Assembly: GCA_002171735.1 (NCBI GenBank)
Contig: NHDO01000076.1
Coordinates: 16,134-49,191 of the forward strand
Direction: 5' to 3'
Source of the DNA: Proteobacteria bacterium TMED61
GTDB taxonomy: Bacteria > Pseudomonadota > Gammaproteobacteria > Arenicellales > UBA868
DNA length: 33,058 nt
The notes under the pieces are model-generated. The model was given only the letters and a program-made list of their open reading frames with translations. It was not told the origin of the DNA and made no database searches. Made by a program: the position numbers and the translations under genes. This document shows, one piece after another, positions 1 through 6,824 of this stretch. Positions within the stretch are counted from its first letter, which is position 1; every line of letters begins with the position of its first letter.

Positions 1-167
1 CAGACAGTCCCCTTGGCTGCTGAGGTGAAACAGAAATGCAGTGGTCTTAACATCCCAGAAAGGACACCGAGTCGCACAAAAATGTGATCAACCCCACAAG
101 CGCGATTTTCTTCAGCGTACTCAGATGCCAGATCGATCAGACTCCGCGCTATGGAAAGTTCATGCAT
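1..167 (-). CDS. hypA: HypA nickel metallochaperone, N-terminal part (cut by left edge)
   Basis: This gene is not in the ORF track because it runs off the left edge. Translating the minus strand from the ATG at 167 gives a protein beginning MHELSIARSLIDLASEYAEE, continuing through RLGVLSGMLRPLHFCFTSA. This is the conserved HypA/HybF N-terminus: the MHELS start supplies the Ni-binding Met-His, and the xLSG...LxFxF block follows. About 55 residues are visible; the zinc-binding CxxC pairs expected later in the family lie outside the window. HypA delivers nickel together with HypB to a nickel enzyme. It starts 41 bases after the hypB stop, so the two are probably co-transcribed, in the order hypB then hypA. 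The Shine-Dalgarno is weak. The MHELS motif decides the start. No hydrogenase gene is visible, so the client enzyme is unknown. Confidence 0.88.
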   Translation of the reverse strand, partial: MHELSIARSLIDLASEYAEENRACGVDHIFVRLGVLSGMLRPLHFCFTSAAKGTV

Positions 168-208
168 AAGAGATCTGATCAAGAAGAGATTTCGTTAACC
201 CGATTGCA

Positions 209-1144
209 TTAAACATGGTGCGATTGTGGCCGGGTTGATTGGGCCTGGCTTAGAAAATTTTCTGAAAGAGATGCTTGTTCGGCAGATATCCATTCCAACC
301 ACTTACTGATTCCCTCCCCATTCTGCGCAGAAAGCGTAATTACATGAATGTCGGGATTCACTTGACGGCCATACTGGATACACCGATCAAGATCAAAATT
401 AACGTAGGGTAGTAAATCAATTTTGTTAATGAGCATCACGCTCGCGGCGGCGAACATGTCCGGGTACTTGATAGGCTTATCTTCTCCTTCAGTGATCGAT
501 AAGAGCGCTACCTTATGTCGTTCACCTAGATCGAAACTGGCAGGGCATACGAGATTGCCCACATTTTCAATGAACAGCAAACCATTGGATTCCATTTTCA
601 GATCATCCATCGCATGCCCAATCGTATGAGCGTCGAGGTGACACCCTCTACCGGTATTAATCTGAACGGCAACCGCGCCAGTCTTGCGAATTCGATCGGC
701 ATCATTCGAAGTCTGTTGGTCTCCTTCAATAACATAGATTTTCTGGGAGTCACTTAAAGCGGTGATTGTTTTTTCCAATAGTGTCGTTTTCCCGGACCCT
801 GGACTAGAGACGAAGTTGAGACCCAGCACGCTTTTTTGGTGGAGGAAGGTTCGGTTTACTTCAGCATGCTGTGAATTACGGTGGAGAATGTCCTGCTCGA
901 TTTCGATAAGTTTCGGATCGTCATGAGCGAGGGTTTGATGCCGTGTTGCGTGAACATGCTCGCCAAGAAGATGGGTCCCACTATCTGTAACGGACTCTCT
1001 CGGATGGGAGTGGCTTTCTGAATGGGTATGTCCGTGTTCTGACCCATGGTGATGATGCCGATCGGACGAGTCCCCTGTCATTTTGGTAACCGTCGCACCT
1101 TTTACGGATAGGTTTTCGCTGGTGCAACCACATACTCCACACAT
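209..1144 (-). CDS. hypB: HypB nickel-insertion GTPase
   Basis: HypB is a SIMIBI-class GTPase that drives nickel insertion, classically into [NiFe]-hydrogenase and in some bacteria into urease or a ureohydrolase. The ORF-track start at 1231 is probably too early. The conserved high-affinity metal motif MCGVCGC begins at the ATG at 1144 and is preceded by a good GGAGGA site, giving 311 residues. After it comes a His-rich stretch (HHHHGSEHGHTHSESHSH), typical of nickel-storing HypB. The P-loop is SSPGSGKTTLLEKT, followed by EGDQQT, the Ni-binding CHLD segment (GRGCHLDAHTI), ENVGNLVCP and the NKIDLLP guanine-specificity motif, all intact. hypA follows 41 bases downstream. The divergent neighbour is an Lrp-type regulator next to a glutamine-synthetase-like gene. 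That context suggests a nitrogen-related nickel enzyme rather than hydrogenase, but this is inference. Confidence 0.95.
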   Translation of the reverse strand: MCGVCGCTSENLSVKGATVTKMTGDSSDRHHHHGSEHGHTHSESHSHPRESVTDSGTHLLGEHVHATRHQTLAHDDPKLIEIEQDILHRNSQHAEVNRTFLHQKSVLGLNFVSSPGSGKTTLLEKTITALSDSQKIYVIEGDQQTSNDADRIRKTGAVAVQINTGRGCHLDAHTIGHAMDDLKMESNGLLFIENVGNLVCPASFDLGERHKVALLSITEGEDKPIKYPDMFAAASVMLINKIDLLPYVNFDLDRCIQYGRQVNPDIHVITLSAQNGEGISKWLEWISAEQASLSENFLSQAQSTRPQSHHV

Positions 1145-1159
1145 TGGATTCCTCCATCC
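1142..1159 (-). promoter_or_regulatory. hypB ribosome binding site deciding the start
   Basis: On the minus strand GGAGGA lies about six bases before the ATG at 1144, which starts MCGVCGC. The upstream in-frame ATG at 1231 has no comparable site. This, with the conserved N-terminal motif, supports the shorter reading. Confidence 0.7.
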
Positions 1160-1234
1160 CCAGTCCGATTTTTTGATCCATGAATACGGACCTGGGGTTG
1201 CTGATGATAATTTATGAAACTCTAGTTTCATTTT

Positions 1235-1275
1235 CTGAAAACTACAAGTTATATGCTACAGTTCTGCTGAAAACT
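1235..1275. repeat. Direct repeat CTGAAAACT, two copies 32 bp apart
   Basis: CTGAAAACT occurs at 1235-1243 and 1267-1275, and a looser variant (CTGAAAGAAAACT) follows at about 1327. The 32-bp period is close to three helical turns. It sits in the divergent hypB/Lrp-regulator intergenic region, so it may be a phased regulator site. Short A-rich repeats also arise by chance, so confidence is low. Confidence 0.3.
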
Positions 1276-1295
1276 GAGAGTTCATTTCTAATTGT

Positions 1296-1308
1296 TACGA
1301 ATTTCGTA
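1296..1308. promoter_or_regulatory. Palindromic candidate operator between hypB and the Lrp-type gene
   Basis: TACGAATTTCGTA is a perfect inverted repeat with 6-bp arms around a single central T. It is AT-rich and lies about 45 bp before the GTG of the divergent Lrp/AsnC-family gene. Such regulators commonly bind degenerate AT-rich inverted repeats of about 15 bp near their own promoter. Binding by this protein is inferred from position only. Confidence 0.4.
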
Positions 1309-1352
1309 TTAGACGTACGGAAATAGCTGAAAGAAAACTGGGAATCGAAAAA

Positions 1353-1937
1353 GTGACAAGTAGCAACGCAAAGATGATTCCAATCATGGGAAAACGGGCC
1401 CGATCTGGAAAAGCCTTAAGACAAAAAGACGAGGGCGAGGATTCATCGGCGTATGACAGCCACGCCGACTCAGAGTCCCCAATATTTGATGACCTCAATC
1501 GAAAAATTCTTGAATATCTTCAAGAAGATGGAAGAGCGCCGTTTTCAACAATAGCGAGACAGTTGAACACCTCCGAAGGAACCATAAGGAACCGTGTCCA
1601 GAGAATGAAAGAGGCAGGAGCACTGCAAATCGCTGCCATCATTGATCCGATGGCGATACATTACAAAGTTGATGCAATGATTGGCTTGAATGTTGCCACC
1701 GAAAATCTTCCACGTCAGGTGGCCAAGCGGCTTGCTGAGTTAGAACAAATCACATTTATATTTTGGGTTGCGGGCCGGTTCGACCTGCTAGTCGAGGTGG
1801 TTTGCGGTTCCGACGGCGAGTTTCGTCAATTCATTGAGGATGAGCTCTATAGCCAGGCGGACGTTGCAGAATTTGAAGTGATGTCAGGAATTGAGATGTT
1901 TAAAAATCAGTTTATATTACGAGACGCAATAACATAA
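1353..1937 (+). CDS. Lrp/AsnC-family transcriptional regulator
   Basis: This is a 194-residue regulator if the GTG at 1353 is used; ATGs at 1374 and 1386 are alternatives, and no strong Shine-Dalgarno decides between them. From about residue 46 it has the family's N-terminal winged HTH (FDDLNRKILEYLQEDGRAPFSTIARQLNTSEGTIRNRVQRM). An effector-binding RAM/AsnC ligand domain follows (AIIDPMAIHYKVDAMIGLNV... VAGRFDLLVEVVCGSDGEF). The roughly 45 residues before the HTH are charged and low-complexity, longer than the usual 150-residue family member, so they may be an extension or the result of an upstream start choice. Such proteins usually sense amino acids or small nitrogen compounds. It is divergent from hypBA and 42 bases upstream of a glutamine-synthetase-family gene, which is its likely target. 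The effector cannot be read from sequence. Confidence 0.9.
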   Translation: MTSSNAKMIPIMGKRARSGKALRQKDEGEDSSAYDSHADSESPIFDDLNRKILEYLQEDGRAPFSTIARQLNTSEGTIRNRVQRMKEAGALQIAAIIDPMAIHYKVDAMIGLNVATENLPRQVAKRLAELEQITFIFWVAGRFDLLVEVVCGSDGEFRQFIEDELYSQADVAEFEVMSGIEMFKNQFILRDAIT

Positions 1938-1979
1938 TCAGTTAATAGCCAGTTTCTACGAACCCCTAATGGTGATGTC

Positions 1980-3401
1980 ATGAATAAGAATTCTGAAGAA
2001 AAATTTATCCAAGCACTCCCCGATCTGAAACGAGTCAAAGAGGAGAAAAAAAGATTAGAAGCGGCGGGTGTTAAGTATATTTTTTCCTGTTGGATTGATC
2101 TTCTGGGTAGTCCGAAGACTAAGCCTGTGCCGATCAGTGATTTTGAAGCGTTGTGTATGGGTAAAGGGCCACAGTTCGCTGTTCATTCAGTTTCCTTTGT
2201 TCCTGAACTCAGTCCTGCAGATTCTGACCAGATTCCATTACCAGACCTGGATAGCTTGGTTATTTGTCCTTGGGATACCAGCTGTGCTTGGGTCTTTGCA
2301 GACCTTTGGTGGGAAGATAGTCCGTATAACATCTGCCCTAGAAGTCTATTGAAGCGGGTGGTCAAAGAGACTGCAGAGCAAGGTTATTCAGTGCATGCGG
2401 GTATCGAGCCAGAATTTATCGTGATGAAATGGGAAGACGGGCAACCGGTCAAGGCAATCGATGATGACCCACGTAGCGGGGCTGGCATACGGCCCCGTCG
2501 ACAGGCATTTGGCTACGATGTCGAATACTCGATAGATTCGATGGGCTTTCTTGGAGAGATGATCGATATTGTCGAAAATCTTGGATGGGATATGCACGAT
2601 GTTGTTTGTGAAGGGGCGTACTCACAATTTGAACTTGATTTCCATTACACCGATGTCCTTCAGATGGCAGATCGGTTCGTATTTTTACGGGTGATATTGA
2701 AAGAGATTGCCAAACGTCATGGAATGTTTGTGACATTCATGCCCAAGCCGACAACCGGCGACTGGCGCTCGGGAGCCCACCTTAATACGTCAATGCGCCC
2801 GATAAATGAGCCGGACAAAAATCTATTTGAAGGATCGAACGGGTCATGGGCGGATCCAGTGTATGCCGCCGTGGGAGGGCTTCTGCGTCATGGTGGAGCG
2901 CTTACGGCCTTGGCTTGCCCAACGGTCAACTCGTATAACGGACTGGTTCCGCGGGTAGGAGGTTTTGAAGGGGGTACCGTTACCTGGGCGCCAACTCATA
3001 TGACGTATGGCTACAATAATCGTTCCGCCATGTTGCGTTTGCCTCAGACTAGGTTTGCTATCGAGAATCGAGCGGCCGATATGTGCATGAATCCATATCT
3101 GTCACTTGCTATGACGTCGGCTGCGATGACCGAAGGGGTTGTAAACAACTATTCACCAGGCGAGCCTCTCAACTCAGACTTATACAACATGGATGCTGCT
3201 GCGATAAAAGAATCCGGCGCTCAGCGATTGCCACGAAATTTGTTGGAAGCATTGGAAACCTTGCAGACTGATGAACTCGCTTTGAAGGTATTGGGCGAAC
3301 CTCTGCGAAATTCTTTCCTTCAATACAAGTTTGACGAATGGGAAAGGTATCACCAGACAGTGACCGATTGGGAGGTTACCGAGTATCTCCGTCTTTACTG
3401 A
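1980..3401 (+). CDS. Glutamine-synthetase-family ligase (GlnT/gamma-glutamyl-amide type)
   Basis: This 473-residue protein belongs to the glutamine synthetase superfamily, which forms gamma-glutamyl amides from glutamate, ATP and ammonia or an amine. Visible blocks are the N-terminal beta-grasp region (YIFSCWIDLLGSPKTKPVP), the metal-site segment GIEPEFIV, EGAYSQFELD, the ATP-site segment MPKPTTGDWRSGAHLNTSM, and NRSAMLRLP...ENRAADMCMNPYLS. Two places depart from canonical GS: the usual NSYKRL is NSYNGL, and the usual PD-x-xNPY is ADMCMNPY. I therefore favour a specialised ligase acting on a small amine, such as methylamine, over housekeeping GlnA. It follows the Lrp-type gene by 42 bases and precedes the HD-domain gene. 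Codons are AT-rich in the sampled line (22/60 G+C), unlike the next gene. The substrate is not determinable from sequence. Confidence 0.88.
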   Translation: MNKNSEEKFIQALPDLKRVKEEKKRLEAAGVKYIFSCWIDLLGSPKTKPVPISDFEALCMGKGPQFAVHSVSFVPELSPADSDQIPLPDLDSLVICPWDTSCAWVFADLWWEDSPYNICPRSLLKRVVKETAEQGYSVHAGIEPEFIVMKWEDGQPVKAIDDDPRSGAGIRPRRQAFGYDVEYSIDSMGFLGEMIDIVENLGWDMHDVVCEGAYSQFELDFHYTDVLQMADRFVFLRVILKEIAKRHGMFVTFMPKPTTGDWRSGAHLNTSMRPINEPDKNLFEGSNGSWADPVYAAVGGLLRHGGALTALACPTVNSYNGLVPRVGGFEGGTVTWAPTHMTYGYNNRSAMLRLPQTRFAIENRAADMCMNPYLSLAMTSAAMTEGVVNNYSPGEPLNSDLYNMDAAAIKESGAQRLPRNLLEALETLQTDELALKVLGEPLRNSFLQYKFDEWERYHQTVTDWEVTEYLRLY

Positions 3402-3447
3402 GACTTGCGATCCGCCTCTGTTGCCGGAAAACGTCCAGTCGACCGCG

Positions 3448-3465
3448 TTTGGCCTGTACGCCAAA
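3448..3465 (+). promoter_or_regulatory. Stem-loop between the ligase gene and the HD-domain gene
   Basis: TTTGGC-CTGTAC-GCCAAA forms a perfect 6-bp stem with a 6-base loop inside the 120 bases between the ligase stop (3401) and the HD gene start preferred here (3522). It has no T-tract, so it is not a classical terminator. It could be an operator or a processing element. Its presence mildly supports reading 3402-3521 as non-coding. Confidence 0.35.
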
Positions 3466-3521
3466 TACTTGTCAAATTCGGAATCCACTGTAGGCCAATC
3501 CGCGCCCTGAGATCAGAAACG

Positions 3522-4136
3522 ATGAATGGCGAAACCGTTGCATTTGCTCAGATGAAGGACGCCACCCAAGCGGACTACGATCTGCTGTCCAGCAAGTTCC
3601 AGCCCTATCGGGAAGCAACGGTCGAGCGCGTCCTTGAAACGTTACAGCGTCAGGCGACCGAGCGCGAAAGCGGGCACCAGATTCACCGGCTCGACCACGC
3701 GTTGCAGTGTGCTACCCGCGCACGCGCTGATGGCGCCGATCTCGATTGGATTGCGGCTGCGCTACTGCACGACATCGGTGACGGACTTGCGCCGATGAAC
3801 CACGATCGTTTCGCCGCTGAGATATTACGACCATTTCTTCGCGAGGAGGTCACCTGGGTGGTCGCCCATCACGGCGCGTTCCAGTTGACCTACTCGGGCG
3901 AATTCACTGACCGAGATCCAAATACGCGCGAACAGTTCAGTGATAGCCCGTATTATCAGTCCTGCATCGATTTCTGTGAGCGCTGGGATCAGAGTAGCTT
4001 CGACCCGCGCTATGCGAACGATCCGCTGGATAGTTTTCGCGTTGAGATCGACACCATATTCGCCAGGATGCCGTTTGATCCTGGCCATCTACGCGCCGGT
4101 GAAGTTTTAGGACTGCCTAGCGCGGCGGCCCAGTAG
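3522..4136 (+). CDS. HD-domain metalloprotein, PhnZ/TmpB-like oxygenase candidate
   Basis: The ORF track begins at a TTG (3405), but the 39 residues before the ATG at 3522 look non-coding and contain a stem-loop, so I prefer 3522 (204 residues); ATG 3552 is also possible. The fold is an HD domain with apparent ligands in order: LDHALQCA, ALLHDIGD, MNHDRFAAEI, VVAHHGAF and, near the C-terminus, ERWDQSSFD. That spacing matches the short HD proteins of organophosphonate operons. PhnZ and TmpB in that group are mixed-valent diiron oxygenases that cleave 1-hydroxy-aminoethylphosphonates. TmpB acts on the trimethylated form and releases glycine betaine. The residues before the first His (HQIHRLDH) seem to differ from PhnZ as I remember it, so the substrate may differ. 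Sampled G+C (40/60) is far above the upstream gene. A generic phosphohydrolase cannot be excluded. Confidence 0.75.
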   Translation: MNGETVAFAQMKDATQADYDLLSSKFQPYREATVERVLETLQRQATERESGHQIHRLDHALQCATRARADGADLDWIAAALLHDIGDGLAPMNHDRFAAEILRPFLREEVTWVVAHHGAFQLTYSGEFTDRDPNTREQFSDSPYYQSCIDFCERWDQSSFDPRYANDPLDSFRVEIDTIFARMPFDPGHLRAGEVLGLPSAAAQ

Positions 4137-4154
4137 TTGTATTTATAAACACAA
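4137..4154. promoter_or_regulatory. Near-palindrome around TTTATAAA
   Basis: TTGT-A-TTTATAAA-C-ACAA starts immediately after the HD-gene stop and has one mismatched pair. It lies about 80 bp before the methyltransferase start. It could be a regulator site for the methyltransferase gene or a weak hairpin at the end of the preceding transcript. No known consensus is matched with confidence. Confidence 0.35.
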
Positions 4155-4234
4155 CGACTTTGCCGAATCGCATACAGGATTTATGCTTTTTTCCCAACTC
4201 TAAAAGCGTGTTATCAGTCTCGTCCTAGGGTAAC

Positions 4235-5086
4235 GTGAGCGTGATGATCAGTAAGAGTCATTTCCAACAAGACATTAAGAGCATGCAGCTCTATTGTCAC
4301 GTTGATAGAGTGCTGACCGAGCTTCGGGCACTGGGCAAGGATGACGATGAACCGTTGTCCGCATCTGAGCTCACGCCGTTTGACCAGTTGCACTATCACG
4401 GCACTGAGTCAGTAGATCTGGCAGTTGAACGTGCCAAGATTTCGGCAGATAGCTCTGTTCTGGAAATCGGCTCGGGGCTGGGAGGGCCAGCCCGTCATAT
4501 CGCTGCAACAGCAGGCGCAAGAGTTACAGCACTGGAACTCCAGAGGGACCAGAATGCGCTTGCATCAAAGCTAACCGCACGCTGCGCTCTTTCGGAAAAG
4601 GTAAAGCATATTTGCGGCGACTTTTTGACATACGACGGGTCTGGGTCGCATTTCGATGTAATTGCAAGTTGGCTTGCGCTTTATCATATTCGCGAGCGCA
4701 GCCAACTACTGGATCGATGTTGTGCGCTGCTGAACCCAGGTGGGTATTTCTTCGCAGAGGATCTTTATGCTCGCGAGAGACTTACTCAGGATGAGGAATC
4801 AGAACTGGCGACTGAGTTGTTTGCAATGCATCTGCCGGACTATGACGCCTATCTTCAGGATTTAGCCGCGGCTGGGCTATGCCTCGAAACGGTAGAGGAA
4901 ATGTCTGATGATTGGACAGAGTTTACGCGGATGCGTCAACTCAACTATCGCGCCCAGAGACCGCGACACATTGCCTTACATGGTGAGGCGGTATATCAAA
5001 GCATGGACCATTTTTATGAGGTAGTAACGCGTCACTTTACTAGTGGCAAGCTTGGCGGCCTTAGGGTTGTTGCTCGCAAAGCCTAG
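4235..5086 (+). CDS. SAM-dependent methyltransferase, sarcosine/dimethylglycine or phosphoethanolamine type
   Basis: This is a 283-residue class I methyltransferase. The run ELTPFDQLHYHGTESVD, then VLEIGSGLGGPARHIAAT (motif I, SAM binding), then ALELQRDQNALASKL, resembles bacterial glycine-betaine-forming N-methyltransferases (SDMT-like) and their relatives. Motif II/III regions are visible as FDVIASWLALYHIRERSQLL and LLNPGGYFFAEDLYARERL. The start is the GTG at 4235 with TAGGG five bases upstream; the ATG at 4244 is an alternative. It faces the GFA-family gene tail to tail, and lies 98 bases after the HD gene with a palindrome between, so it may be a separate transcript. The likely role is N-methylation of a small amine, which would fit the quaternary-amine theme, but the substrate is not provable here. 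It is cytoplasmic, with no signal peptide or membrane segment. Confidence 0.85.
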   Translation: MSVMISKSHFQQDIKSMQLYCHVDRVLTELRALGKDDDEPLSASELTPFDQLHYHGTESVDLAVERAKISADSSVLEIGSGLGGPARHIAATAGARVTALELQRDQNALASKLTARCALSEKVKHICGDFLTYDGSGSHFDVIASWLALYHIRERSQLLDRCCALLNPGGYFFAEDLYARERLTQDEESELATELFAMHLPDYDAYLQDLAAAGLCLETVEEMSDDWTEFTRMRQLNYRAQRPRHIALHGEAVYQSMDHFYEVVTRHFTSGKLGGLRVVARKA

Positions 5087-5108
5087 CAAGGAGACTGACA
5101 AGGGGATC

Positions 5109-5130
5109 GTCTCTGTACTTAACCAGAGAC
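5109..5130. terminator. Hairpin between convergent methyltransferase and GFA genes
   Basis: GTCTCTG-TACTTAAC-CAGAGAC gives a perfect 7-bp stem with an 8-base loop in the 106-base gap between two convergent genes. The position suits a bidirectional transcription end. There is no T-run on either side, so Rho-independent termination is uncertain. Confidence 0.45.
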
Positions 5131-5192
5131 ACTTGTTGCGGCCCAATACCTGTAGATTATTCAGCTGAGCCTGAGCTTATGCTCCTCGCGAC

Positions 5193-5651
5193 CTAGAAAA
5201 AGTTCATGAAGCGTGTATACCCTTCAGATGGCCAAAGGGTTTCGAAATCGTAGCCTTCTTCAAACGCAGGAACATCTTCTGGAATCTCGATCCAGGAAAC
5301 TTTCTGTTTAATATGTAGATGGACACCCGGCGGGAACTGATCTGGATTCTGTAACGTCCCGACTTTAACGACCCCCCATTCTCTTTGTCCCTCGTAGTAA
5401 CTAATGATGGCAGTGCCACACGATTCACAGCGATCGACCTCATGAGGGTTACCGCTGCCAGACGCACCAAAAACCGAGCGCAGCGTACCCGACAATAAAT
5501 GAAAGTGGGCATTTTCAATAAAGGCGTGCGCAATAAAGGCGCTGCCGGTTTGTTGCTTGCACAAACTGCAGTGGCAGGCGTGAACGAACATCGGTTCTTT
5601 GCTGAGCTCGTAATTAACCTCTCCACACGAGCACTGACCGTTGATCTTCAT
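5193..5651 (-). CDS. GFA/CENP-V-family zinc protein
   Basis: The ORF-track entry starts too early, inside the preceding Rieske gene. The real start is the ATG at 5651, preceded by GGAGAA, giving 152 residues starting MKINGQCSCGEVNYEL. The GFA fold is shown by the zinc cysteines: CSCGEVNYEL, then HACHCSLCKQQTGSAF, and the CESCGTAI pair. The family is named after glutathione-dependent formaldehyde-activating enzyme, though many members have other or unknown roles. It is last in the leftward operon, 49 bases after the Rieske oxygenase. Oxidative N-demethylation by such an oxygenase releases formaldehyde, so a formaldehyde-handling role is plausible but inferred. The C-terminal half (WIEIPEDVPAFEEGYDF) ends normally, with no sign of truncation. 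Confidence 0.88.
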   Translation of the reverse strand: MKINGQCSCGEVNYELSKEPMFVHACHCSLCKQQTGSAFIAHAFIENAHFHLLSGTLRSVFGASGSGNPHEVDRCESCGTAIISYYEGQREWGVVKVGTLQNPDQFPPGVHLHIKQKVSWIEIPEDVPAFEEGYDFETLWPSEGYTRFMNFF

Positions 5652-5700
5652 TGGTGTTCTCCAGTTTTGTTCGCGTGATATGGATAGTTCTCGCCCCTGA

Positions 5701-6813
5701 TCAGGATAAGGATTTAAGTACCCATCTTTGAAAGTCATGAACCGCATGTTCACTAAAATAACTTCGGGCTTCGTTGGCCACAAAGCGGCCCTGACTGTAA
5801 CCGAGACTATGTAAACCTTTTTGAACTGTCTCGCAAAGTGGTATGTCTTCTTCACGAACCACGTTGATGAAGTCAATTACTTTCTGTTGCTCTTCGTTGA
5901 GTTCGCTAGTTGGAAAGTACCACTCACAGATCTGCATCGTCTTTTCCGGCCCTGCCGGCAGATGGAAGAAGACGTTGAGATACCCCCCGGGGTAAACCTC
6001 AAGAGCCCAGTTAGGCCATAGAAGCCAGCTGCCAAACTCACGCTCTTCACTTTTTTGGTCTTCTGCTTTTTTATACCCGCTGGCCCCACTCACACCACGG
6101 CTGGCATGACTGTGGTATTTCTTATGCACGGTAATCTGATAGGACTCCATATCGAGCGACCCTTGCGCGAGGCTTGGATGCTGATTCGGACAGTGATAGC
6201 ACTCTGAGTAGTTCTCCACCGAGTTTTTCCAATTTGCAGCTAGAGGAATCACGCGCTCGTCGGCGAATTTGAGTTCAGAGACTTTGGGTGACAGGTCGAA
6301 AACTTCTTTCTCAAATTCCTCGAGATCCGTCATCAGAGGTTCGGCGTCCGGATCAAGATTGATAAAGACAAAGCCACAGAATAGTTCTGCCCGGACCGCA
6401 CTCAGGCATATCTCAGATGTTGAAAAATCCTTAACCTCCTCGCTATGCAGGGCCTGCCGTAACTCCCCGGTCAGTTCATAGGTCCATCGATGGTAGGGGC
6501 AGACGATCGCAGAACTTACGCTACCGTTGTCTTCAAGCAAACGATGGGCACGGTGCTGGCAGACGTTGTGGAAAGCCCGAAGGTTGCCGTCCTCGCCTCG
6601 GACAACGACTACGCTCTGGTCACCAATGTCACGCACAAAATAACTGCCCACAGACCCAAGTCGAGAGACATGACAAACATATTGCCATGTCCGGTAAAAG
6701 ATCTTTTCCTGCTCCTGTTTGTAGATCTCTGGATCGAAGTAATACTGCCCCGGAAGCGTATAAGAAGACAGGGGGTTGTCAGTGAATCGCCCTGGGTCAG
6801 GCAGGTGATTCAT
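5701..6813 (-). CDS. Rieske non-heme iron oxygenase alpha subunit, quaternary-amine type
   Basis: This 370-residue oxygenase has an N-terminal Rieske [2Fe-2S] domain: ligands C85/H87 in NVCQHRAH and C105/H108 in VCPYHRW. The catalytic domain contains ENYSECYHCPNQHPS (E200, H207, H212), and the third iron ligand is likely the Asp in REEDIPLCE. The CYHC..HP signature and length place it with oxygenases that hydroxylate or demethylate trimethylammonium compounds (glycine-betaine GbcA, carnitine CntA, stachydrine types) rather than with two-subunit aromatic dioxygenases. It lies 11 bases after the PhyH gene and 49 before the GFA gene, clearly one operon. No ferredoxin-reductase partner (GbcB/CntB-like) is in the window, so electrons must come from elsewhere. 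The exact substrate is not readable; glycine betaine or a carnitine relative is the best guess. Confidence 0.9.
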   Translation of the reverse strand: MNHLPDPGRFTDNPLSSYTLPGQYYFDPEIYKQEQEKIFYRTWQYVCHVSRLGSVGSYFVRDIGDQSVVVVRGEDGNLRAFHNVCQHRAHRLLEDNGSVSSAIVCPYHRWTYELTGELRQALHSEEVKDFSTSEICLSAVRAELFCGFVFINLDPDAEPLMTDLEEFEKEVFDLSPKVSELKFADERVIPLAANWKNSVENYSECYHCPNQHPSLAQGSLDMESYQITVHKKYHSHASRGVSGASGYKKAEDQKSEEREFGSWLLWPNWALEVYPGGYLNVFFHLPAGPEKTMQICEWYFPTSELNEEQQKVIDFINVVREEDIPLCETVQKGLHSLGYSQGRFVANEARSYFSEHAVHDFQRWVLKSLS

Positions 6814-6824
6814 ATCAGGAAGCC

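Noticed and set aside
1145-1231. 29-residue extension before HypB MCGVCGC
   Set aside because: The conserved metal motif and GGAGGA site mark the later start.
1232-1352. Guanidine riboswitch upstream of the Lrp or hypB genes
   Set aside because: I looked for ykkC-type conserved segments because of the guanidine hypothesis and did not see them.
3405-3521. TTG-initiated extension of the HD protein
   Set aside because: TTG start lies four bases after the upstream stop, without a ribosome site; the segment contains a stem-loop and no conserved residues.
5652-5876. N-terminal extension of the GFA protein in the ORF track
   Set aside because: The extension overlaps the end of the Rieske gene; the GFA domain begins at the ATG at 5651, which has its own ribosome site.
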